Part shown: positions 55,783 to 64,000 of the stretch, one piece after another
How positions within the stretch are numbered: the first letter of the stretch is position 1
How the letters are laid out: each line of letters opens with the position of its first letter
DNA from: Pleurodeles waltl
Lineage: Eukaryota > Chordata > Amphibia > Caudata > Salamandridae
Reading direction: 5' to 3'
DNA length: 64,000 nucleotides
Assembly (NCBI RefSeq): GCF_031143425.1
Contig: NC_090450.1
Span: 166,463,486 to 166,527,485 of the forward strand
Made by a program: the position numbers and the translations under genes
Notes under the pieces: model-generated
Seen by the model: the letters and a program-made list of their open reading frames with translations, nothing else
The model's database searches: none
What the model was told of the DNA's origin: nothing

Positions 55783-57728
55783 CTGTAAAACATGGAAGGG
55801 TGAAATGTGCTCAATATCTTCTCCCTGTACATAACTTGGATAAACAACTTACTGTGTGTGGCATTTTATATGATAGAGCAGCACATTAGGCATGTAGACA
55901 CCCCAACAGACATACTACTGCAAACATGCATTGACACTGTCACTCCAAATGAGTGATAGACACACATTTGCACACATGCACTGGACTTAACAATCATGTG
56001 GTGCCAAACATGATTACTCAATTTAGTGCAGAATTGTTTCTAGAGGGTACTCCATTTCATCATTTGTTATTTGCAAAGCCACATTCCTGGTGCACTGCAA
56101 TACCAGTGACTCAGGTATTGTGGCTTGTGCATCGAGGGAAAATGAGTTACTGTGTGATGCTCATGTGGGTTGAGTTTAGTTCTGGAATTATTGTGCTTTC
56201 AATGGTCCATTATATGAGTGCCTGTGTTGTATGTAGGTTACTAATGCCACATTGGCAGTGTACCAAGAGCCGTATATGCCCACTATGACACCATGACTGC
56301 AGGGTTCCTGTGTGTTACATGATGACAATGTTACGCTAAACATGGGTTGGCCATTTCTCTGAATCAAAACAACTAACAAATATATGCTAACAGTGTCTAT
56401 TTTGATAATCTGTGACAGAATGCATGGGCACAGGTGTAGTAATTGCACCTGAAATGTATTACTCTGGGCCCTGTGTACCTATATCAGGTATTATAGATCA
56501 CAGTTTGCCACATTCATTAGCTTACATTTGCCAAGTTGGGTGATCTGTGGTTATACAACCGAACTGACACTGTGCCCTAATTGAAATATGGTTTAGCAAA
56601 TGTCCTATTTCTTCCATCTTGATGACGTAGGTCTCGATTTGTAAGCACCTTATGAATGGCGGCACTCACAGGAATGCTGGCGTGCTGATCTTAGCATTCA
56701 ACCATGTCTGTGATAGCCTTCATACTTAAGAAGTCAACAATTGTACATATGCTGCACTAGATCAGCAGGGGTGTACCAAACATAAACTAGCAAACTATTT
56801 CGTGACTTTTAATGTATGATGGAAGCAGTCCGTGGTCCTTTGCACAACATCATGCAAATAAATATTTTCTGACCATGCATTCACAAAGGTCAGGGATCCC
56901 AATGATGATCCATTAACTTTAGAAAAATGTTTGGCTATAAAGTGACACAGATGGCAAAAGCACCATCTCTGTACCAGCAATTGTGCCCAAGGCAAAAATG
57001 GTGTTGGCCCATGCTACTCAATGATAGGAATTCAATGCCTACTCTGAAAAGCCACAAGAGGAACCTGTGTAGTGCTACTGCAATCTGGTAGAGTCCGGGC
57101 ACAATTACGTTTGGCCATGTGAAAGATTATCTGTCTAGACGTAAATACACAGAAACACTGAACTTAGGGCCAGATGTAATTGTTTTTTTATGTGTGGCAT
57201 TTGCTTCATTTGTTTACTCTACAGCTATGGAAAGTAGCACAAAAAAATTATATATTTTCAAGTGTGCATTACATTGGCATCCATAATTAATTTAAGTGCT
57301 CCACAAACCAAGTTGAAATATCAGCCTAAGACATTAACTGAGGTTAGGAAGATATTTGTATGTAGGGCCATGAATACTGTGCAGACATGTCTTAATGGAT
57401 TTGGGAACGACTTTGGTTACTTGCATTAGCATGTGAAATACATCTCATTCTTGGTACACTCACAGGCCCTGAATGTTACTTTTGTTTGTTCCGCATTACC
57501 ATCATCTATTGATGTAAAAGCAGCACTTATTAACAAGATAAAGTTGTCTTATCTAAGTTGTTGCAGCTTTTGCAGCAACAAATGACGGTAATGCGTAGCA
57601 AAAATAATATTCATCAAGGCCACAGTTTCTTTAACTTGCATTCCACATGTCCACAAACATTGAATGCACAATCTGCTACTGTCACTACAGAGCATTTAAC
57701 TGTACACATTAGTCTAATTTGTACTCAC
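55783..57728. other. Intron 1 of the third element C gene
   Basis: Bounded by GTGAGTAC at 57728 and TTTTACAG at 55783 on the minus strand; 1.95 kb, with no coding sequence recognised. Confidence 0.55.
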
Positions 57729-58014
57729 TAACAGGGCCACCAATTACCACATCCAGGTAGTCCAGCAGGTCTTGCTCCCCGGCCACCAGGTCAGCCCAGC
57801 CATGTTTCGGTTGGTGGTCGTTGCATGGGCTATTGAACAGTCTCTTTAGGTGGAACAGCACCTTTGACCACCTGAGCCTCCTCGCCTCGGTGTGATACAC
57901 CTATATCACCCTACCACCAGCCTCCAACATCAGGGGGAGGAAGTGGCACACCAGCCAAATAAAAGCCCCCTGCTCCTCCTCACCCATTCTCCCCAGACGT
58001 GTCCTTTCCAACAT
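57729..58014 (-). CDS. Exon 1 of the third element C gene
   Basis: Open except for one TAG (probably from CAG) after GGRVI. Basic and aromatic residues dominate the second half, then an acidic EQDLLDYLD segment. The donor GTGAGTAC is at 57728. The start ATG at 58014 is the one that keeps the conserved-looking MLERTR start; an upstream frame to 58137 is hydrophobic and looks non-coding. Confidence 0.6.
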
Positions 58015-60728
58015 ATCAGAAATTATAGGGATAGGAAAAGGTAAAGAGGGAAATAGAGGGAAAGGAGGTATGAAAAGGAAACCTAAAGAACCTACAAACA
58101 GCCTAACAATACCCCAACTAACAATACCAACTAACACACTCCCAACAGTACAAAGACAAAACTAATCTAAAAAAATGACAAAAACACACTTACACTGATT
58201 TACACAGACAATTACAAAAACAACAGATGACAATGGAAATAGAACACAGGAGTCAAAAGCACAATATTGACAGACACAATTCTCTACACAGCCACACAGT
58301 CTAGAAGAATCACAGACTGCAAAGTGAAAGTGAAAGTACATCCACTGTACCATTTCTGTAAACAGGATATCCTATTACATCACTTCCTGTCTCAAATGCG
58401 GTTCGTTTTTATTATGATGTGTGAAATTCTATAACGCTTACGGGCTTTGCGTCAATATTTTTTGACGCATATGCTTGAAAATACCCCCGCATTCAAGGAT
58501 CAATATTTGTGATAATGGCAATGTCAGAAATGTAACCCATCACATGTAATGAAATGTTGGATACCACTTCATGGTCACTTGTGTGTATACTACCCATGAG
58601 TCAGGCATTTGAACATGCTAGGTAGGTACAGTGTTTGTGACACAGAGTCCCAAATCCAATCCAGAAATGTTTTGGTACACCACAGTTTGACTAATGTAAA
58701 TGACCTATCTTCCTCCTGTGGCTGTGGAGGACCAGCAGACCATGCTGCATGTGTTCACATATTGCCAGTGCTTCATTGCACAAAGGTGTCCAATTCAAGT
58801 GTGTGGCCATCTGTACCCTGTGTCAGTATTGGCCTCCATGTTGTCAAAGTTACTTGCAGGTCTAATCATGAGTCTGTGGAGCCATTCCCTCAATTAACAG
58901 AGTGTCCTTCAAAGCAGATTTGCCCTAAAGCCAAAGATCTACAAACGACACACATGGTGATAGCCCAGCTATGGCAATGCAGAACTTTATTAAGGCTGAT
59001 GACAGGGCAACCTTGGTGTGCTCAAAAACTTAATGGATGAGTAATAGGTAACAGGCAGCCTTCATCACAAATGTGTACACAGGGTGGTCTTGAAAATTCC
59101 CACTGCAAAAGGGAACATCAGTGCCTCTATGCTAATTAATCTCACAGCTAGTCACCACGCAAGCACCATCAAAAAGTGGCGGCAGAAGTGATTCTGTGTG
59201 TGGACCGTAAGTGCACAAACATGTTTTTTCCTCACATACACATTGGTAAGCCTTCTTTGTTGTGCTTGAGGCACCGTACCAAATCCATGCATACAGCCAT
59301 AGCACACTGTCACTGTTTGGCAAACATATTTACAGGCAATACGAGACAAGGGATGGTGGCTGGATTAGGCCATTTGAATACGTGTCCCAGAACTGATTGC
59401 GATGAGTAACATGATTAAAATATACTATCTATTTGAGGATTCATTGTAGACCTACCCCACACAATAACCCATGAGTCAAGGGAGGGCATGGAAACCAAAC
59501 ATGAGACAAATGTTGCCACAGGGAATCTCTATGTTGAACGCAAAGCCTGGAACCAGTCTGGCTAACAGGATGCAGGCTCTGTCAGGAACAAATATGAACA
59601 AGGCAAATACACAGTGAGCAGACTCTGACTGGGACAAGTAGGAACAACACTGTGGGAATTAAAAACAGTTTGTGCTGTGGTCTGTAACGTTACACAATCC
59701 CCCAAAGGCTGTGGTACACACGTGATTTATATGCCAATGCACAACAAGGAAATTCTGAATCTGGCAGCTTCTAAGCAGTTCCAGCCAGCAGCAAAGGCAG
59801 AGCAGGTTGAAATGGCTGGTCGGCATGGTAGTACTCACATATGTGTGCAGCTTCAGTCTTTCACAAGTCATGGAGTTGAGAATCAAGTTCAAAGGGCCAA
59901 GTGGACCTTTCACAAGGGAAGCAATGGACAGCTGATTACAGGCCTTACCGACTACCAGGCAGTGCATTATTTGACCTGAAGTCCATGCAGACTGATGAAC
60001 TATGACTATGGCATGCCATCCTGAAGTGGGAAGCACACAGGAGTCAGAATGGGAGTGTGGGTGTGTGCAGGTGAGGAATCTCAGGGTACAGATAGTCCAC
60101 TAACAGGGCCCCCTAGAGAAGGGTGGGGAGAGACTTAAAACACAGCAGTGGCAGGACTGATTACCTGGGATGGACTGCGCTTGGCCTGTTTTGTGTGCAA
60201 TGCTTGTCATACCTGGGGCACTCGTGCTATCCATTTTCAGCTTAGATGGACTTCTTGTCACACATGCTACTTGCAGAGATAGCTGATGTCACACTTACTG
60301 CTTTCAAGGGTCTGGTCATACATTCCTGTTACCAATGCAATGGCACTTCCACTGCCTCATGTATGAGACACATTTTTTCATTCTGGTTGATGGAGTCTTA
60401 GTTGTGTGTCATGTGCTGCAATGTACCATGTTGGCAACATGGATGTGTCTCATAGCTTTGGTCTTCTGATATTGCCCTTCACATGTGAAATAGACAGGAT
60501 CTTTGTCATTTATACTGTGTGTGATGTTGGCTGTATATTCAAACCCATCAAATGTGATGTGGCTTTTTCAGGATCCTAATCTGTATTTCTGCAATGTTCC
60601 ATGAGGCTAAACTCTGATTATGATTCCTAGGGATCATGTGATGCATACAAAATTACCCAGAGCCTGATTGAGTGATGAAGGTAGATGTTTAATGACATAT
60701 GATAACAAAGGTGTGATGGTGACTACAG
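58015..60728. other. Spacer between third gene and transposase, element C
   Basis: No gene supported. A short hairpin TTGCGTCAATATTTTTTGACGC lies at 58449-58470, resembling the GACGC motifs of the element ends. It also contains the upstream region of the third gene. Confidence 0.45.
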
Positions 60729-62930
60729 TTAGAAGAAATTTTCTACGATGTGTTGTCTGCAACGCAGTCCTGCAGCAGTGTTTGGATGTTCCCCCTCATT
60801 TTCATAGACAGCATCCTCCTCTTCCTCCTCTTCAGGCATTTGTGGGTCTGGTTCATAGAGGGGAATGTTCCTCCTTACACAAATGTTGTGCAGGATGGTG
60901 CATGTCCTACGATGTGCCTCCTTATAGGCATGCTCTGCTGCTGTGCTTGGGTTGGCAAATGGGGTCATGATCCATGGCTGGATCCTGTAACCCTGATCAG
61001 CTGAAAGAAAAAATGAGGATAAATATTTGGTTGTTGTTTGCACGTTGATTATCACTTTGCATGGCAGTCGTTGTCTTGTCTTGTATGTGACTCATCTGTG
61101 TGTATGGTATTGTGTGGGATCCTAGGCTTCTAAGATGTTCTTTCTGCATTGGGTTGTTGAACTATCAAAACTGGGGTTTGGCTGATTGACCTGATATCAG
61201 CGGTATATTTCTAGACTTGCAGTTCATTGTGTATCTCCCAAGCATTAATTCATGTGAAAGAAGTGTCCATGTGCCTTCACTGGAGGTTACATGATACTTC
61301 CACACACACAATTGATTCCACTGTGGTGGTAACACAGTTGCACTATATGGGTTGAACATCCCATCCAATTAGACATATGTAATTGCATGTGAAATGCAAC
61401 AGTGAGGCCCTATGTTTGGGGTAGGTGACAATGTACAACACATCTCCATAAGTTGGCAGCACTGTAGTTTTCACAATTGACAATGCACAATTATCCCATG
61501 TGTGACCAGTTCTATGCAAACCTATTTTTGTGCCCTCACCGACTTGGCTCATGTGCAAACATGTACCTACACTACTGAACCTGCTCCTGGTACGCTGGCT
61601 AACTTGGTTGTGGGGGTGAAGGTTTTAGTGTCAGAAGGTCCATGTGCCTGAACATCTGTTACGTATATGTGTAATTGTCTCAATCCGTATGTGTAGCAGT
61701 GTGCACTTTGCATTAGTGTCAAATCCACATGTATTCATAGCACAGTCCACTTCCTTGTTGCTTGCGGCCTATGTCACCCCGGGAGTGATGTGAGATGTTG
61801 GTACTGCCTTAATGATTCCATGTCCCCTTCATTAGAGACAGCATCATCATGCTATGTGTCTCATGGTGTTTGACCTGCAGCAAAACACATTACACACCCC
61901 TTACACAGGACGTATTGCTTGGAAGGGTGTGTGAGTGAGTGTTATTGATGTGATATTGGAAGATTCATCTTCCAAGTTGTACTGAAAGTTAAGGCCATGT
62001 CATTGTCACTGTGTGGTTTTAAATTGGACCCTTGTGGTTCTGGAGTGGCATCTGTTGTTTGTCCATAGGTGTGTATCCCATTGGCTCAGGATATCAAACA
62101 TGACTAGCAGTGTCACAACCTCAGTGTCTTCCTGGCCACGTGTCAATGTAGTGGTGTATGTGTTGTGTGTCCTACAGGGTTGCTGTGTTGTGTGTATATT
62201 ACTATGTTTCTGTACTTACCAACAAGTAGGCCATTGTAATATCATCCATCCTGGAAGTGTTGATTGATGGTGCTGTTGCGGAAGATGAATGAATCATGAA
62301 CACTCCCAGGATACTTTGCCACGATGTTGGTGATCAATCCACGGTGATCCACAATGGCCTGCACATTGATGGAGTGTGTGTGCTTCCTGTTGCGGTATGG
62401 ATGCTCTGTTGCAGCAGGTGGCACAATCCGTACATGTGTGCAGTCAATGGCATCGAGCACGTGCGGGAAGCCATTGATTTGATAGAAGCCCTGTTTGGTC
62501 TCCTGCAGCTTCTGCTGTGTGTTAGGGAAGCTGTTGTGGTGTGGTTTTAGGGAGCTGATGGCATCCAGTACCTTGGGAAGGAAGGCAGAGAACGGAGGGC
62601 TGTGAAATCCCAGCAACGATGGCACCAGTGGTTTGAAAAGAGCCACTTGCCAACATGTGCAGGACAGCTAGCAGCTTGGTCTCTGGTGGAATGATGTGGG
62701 GTGTCTGCAAGCTGAGTGCCAACTGTGGCTCAGTGTGGCACAGCAGCTGCTGTATGGCTTGCCAGTTTAGTCTGTACCTCTGGATGATGTTATGTTCCCT
62801 GTGGCCCTGAAGGGTTGTCCTGGTTCTGAATATCCTCTCCTGTCTTTCGCGTTGCCTTTGGGCTCCCTGTTGGTGTGGTGGAAGCTGCTGCTGTTGCTAC
62901 TGTGCTCTTCGTCTTCATGCATGCTGGTTA
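60729..62930 (-). pseudogene. HARBI1-like transposase relic, element C
   Basis: Two exons on the minus strand. Exon 1 (about 62930-62220): a basic QRQRERQERIFRTR start, NIIQRYRLNWQAIQQLL, LALSLQTPHIIPPETKLLAVLHMLASGSFQ and GISQPS. A frameshift near 62610 leads into ISSLKPHHNSFPNTQQ and the first catalytic Asp in LDAIDCTHVRIVPP (about 62440), then HPYRNRKHTHSINVQAIVDHRG and the second Asp in GSVHDSFIFRNS (about 62290). A TGA interrupts QDGxYYNGLL. The donor is G62220|GTAAGTAC. Exon 2 starts at 61000 after TTTCTTTCAG with DQGYRIQPWIMTPFANPSTAAEHAYKEAHRRT, then passes straight into CTILHNICVRRNIPLY and an acidic tail. The usual segment between AHRRT and ILHN (about 40-50 residues with the third catalytic Glu) is missing, so it is inactive. 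Confidence 0.88.
61001..62219 (-). other. Intron of the element C transposase gene
   Basis: GTAAGTAC...TTTCTTTCAG, 1.2 kb, phase 1; joining the exons gives a continuous VADQGYR-type frame. Confidence 0.65.
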
Positions 62931-62999
62931 AAAAGCACCTCCATGTCTTCCTTTTTGAGCTCTGATGTTGCTTCTGTGTGTTTTCCTTAAGTACTGGTG
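62931..62999. other. Transposase 5' region
   Basis: Short leader between the transposase N-terminus and the subterminal repeats. No clear promoter motif. Confidence 0.3.
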
Positions 63000-63339
63000 T
63001 GTTTGCCCCATTTTAACGCCTGCCCTGACCCAGGTGTTAATTTTTGGCGCACATCAGGATTTGTGTCATTTTACGGCTCCGCCTCCCAGCCGTGCGCCAT
63101 TTTTGCACTGTTGGATAAATATGGTGCACGGGTGTGTAAGTCATTTTTTGGACGGGAACGCCTGCCTTGCATCTCATTAATGCAAGTCGGTTTCGCGCAT
63201 CCAGAAAATGACGCACCCTGGGATATTTTGACGTTAGACGGGTCTAGCGTCAAATTATAAATATGGGGTTAACTTTGCGCCAAATTTGCATAAAAAAAAA
63301 TGACAAAAATCCGGCGCAAACAGAGCGTAAGTATGCCCC
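63000..63339 (-). repeat. Right terminal and subterminal repeat of element C
   Basis: Repeated GGCGCA, GACGCACC, GACGTTAGACGGGTC and AACTTTGCGCC motifs, ending GCGTAAGTATGCCCC. A frame open on both strands here (63.0-63.25 kb) is not a gene. Confidence 0.65.
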
Positions 63340-63342
63340 TAT

Positions 63343-64000
63343 GTGTTGTTAAATCTAAGTGAAAGCTTTTGAAAATAAGCACATTGCATGTACACAATGA
63401 AAAAGCTGGTTTTCACTAGGAGGACACAAGGAAGAAACAGTACTATCCAGTATAAAAAAAGACTCAGTGCAAAGAGGTCTGCATATTGTTGTTATCTCTC
63501 ACCAGTCCTTTATCTCTAGTTAATAAAAAAGATACGGGGTGTCACTGTGTGTAAGGATGACACAGGGGTAACTGGGAAGAGTGGACAATTAGTCTGTGAT
63601 TTTGAGGGGGTAAGGAAAGGAGAGGAGTGTTAAGTGTGAAATGTTGAAGAGACGTTGATTGCAAGACATCAATGAACAGTGCCATAGCCTAACTCGCATG
63701 ATGCATTCCCTGATAACAAACCTTTGAGACAAGTGCTCAGGGACTCATTTAGAGTTTGGTGGAGTGGGGCATGTCAGCAAACAATAATTTTCTGTTTGAT
63801 AGGTGATCTCACAATGGTGTCTATTTGTTTTATTAAATTTCTGAACAAAGTAGAACAGCTAGTAGCAGAAAGGAGCCAGCAGCAAGTGGTAAAGGAGATG
63901 GTGTGAATAACACATAGTTGGAAACACTCCACATTGAGATTGTATTTTATAATACGCTTGCTTGATTTACACAGGTTTCAAGCTCTGTTCTTTAAGAGCA
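63343..64000. other. Unassigned flank to the right of element C
   Basis: No gene or repeat recognised. Confidence 0.3.

Larger units (their letters stand above)
49411..58014 (-). pseudogene. Third gene of element C: three-exon gene of unknown function
   Basis: Minus strand. Exon 1 (58014-57729): ATG, then MLERTRLGRMGEEEQGAF, a hydrophobic FIWLVCHFLPLMLEAG segment, and EARRLRWSKVLFHLKRLF, ending near LVAGEQDLLDYLDVVIGGPV. An in-frame TAG lies at about 57903. It ends in phase 1 at GTTA|GTGAGT. Exon 2 (55782-55723; 60 nt): after TTTTACAG it reads GPAPYTIGDVARLADIDVS, again ending in phase 1 at CCA|GTAAGT. Exon 3 starts at 49913 after CTATTTTTACAG and reads NMNAHEIKGFQRQAMRYHH, then a 1-base shift leads into VESGFQNMARRYRHERATGVWRAF, a Thr/Pro/Ser-rich linker and a C-terminal helix (MRRDMQRMLDRTDRLQQEV) like a coiled coil. 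The shared phases make true splicing likely. I cannot assign a known domain. A DNA-binding or transposase cofactor role is possible. Confidence 0.7.
45110..63339. mobile_element. Harbinger element C, 18.2 kb, three genes, with nested retroelements
   Basis: Left end GGGCCATATGTATATTTTTTGACGC and, on the complement of the right end, GGGGCATACTTACGC...TTTGCGCC: imperfect inverted termini of about 27 bp. Subterminal blocks on both sides share CGCC/GCGTCAAA-type motifs. TAT flanks both ends (45107-45109, 63340-63342). Inside are a Myb-like gene (+, 45.4-47.7 kb), a third gene (-, 49.4-58.0 kb) and a HARBI1-like transposase (-, 60.7-62.9 kb). Subtracting the 4.6-kb LINE insertion still leaves about 13.6 kb, large for this superfamily. 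All three genes carry disabling mutations, so the copy is fossil. Confidence 0.8.

Noticed and set aside
58015..58137. Upstream extension of the third gene's first exon (hydrophobic, Phe/Pro-rich)
   Set aside because: Composition changes sharply before the ATG at 58014, so it looks like leader rather than coding sequence.
28000..64000. Search for exon 2 of the AADAC-like gene (HGGGW oxyanion region and downstream)
   Set aside because: No plus-strand stretch with the expected motif was recognised; the exon probably lies outside the window.
1..64000. CRISPR arrays, bacterial operons, ribosome-binding sites, rRNA and tRNA genes
   Set aside because: None seen; spliced genes, LINEs and LTR elements show a eukaryotic nuclear genome.

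Overview
The window looks like nuclear DNA of a urodele amphibian, most likely a newt-like salamander. The reasons are its density of old and nested transposable elements, its PIF/Harbinger transposons with split Myb-like and transposase genes, LTRs above 2 kb, L2/CR1-type LINEs and a vertebrate gene exon inside a very long intron. No bacterial genes, rRNA, tRNA or CRISPR arrays were seen. Family assignments rest on recognised protein motifs and on sequence comparison by eye; no database was searched.

Host gene: the only host coding sequence I can support is 27788-27925 (+), the first coding exon of an arylacetamide deacetylase-like (AADAC/NCEH1 family) gene. It has a signal-anchor N-terminus and a consensus splice donor. 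No second exon was found, so if the gene is intact its first intron runs beyond the window (>36 kb) and holds everything to the right.

Layout: 1-500, 90-bp tandem repeat. 1154-2113, Harbinger-type MITE with a CA-rich core. 2120-10560, decayed minus-strand L2/CR1 LINE split by Harbinger element B (about 3361-9794), which carries a transposase relic (+), a Myb-like gene (-) and remains of a second regulatory gene (-). 11100-12150, CCAAT-rich degenerate array and a 150-bp direct repeat. 12560-16262, nearly complete L2-type LINE. 16850-20323, Ty3/gypsy RT-RNase H joined to a 2.2-kb LTR. 22758-24159, RTE-like LINE with a 30-bp target duplication. 25305-25484, palindromic MITE. 27788-27925, the host exon. 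31800-35700, another decayed minus-strand LINE. 37025-39687, a 2.66-kb solo LTR with 5-bp target duplication and a nested palindromic MITE. 40623-41241 and 41936-42522, two copies of an element built from consecutive hairpins. 43879-44519, MITE with TTA target duplication. 45110-63339, the 18.2-kb Harbinger element C.

Element C is the most notable object. It is bounded by TAT/TAT target duplications and related inverted termini. It carries a two-exon Myb-like gene (+), a two-exon HARBI1-like transposase relic (-) and a third, three-exon gene (-) with phase-consistent introns and no function I can name. An L2-type LINE sits in the third gene's second intron. That LINE is itself interrupted by an 1.1-kb inverted-repeat element with a 16-bp target duplication and a hammerhead-ribozyme-like fold, as in Penelope-like elements. 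The nesting gives a clear age order: element C, then the LINE, then the hammerhead element.
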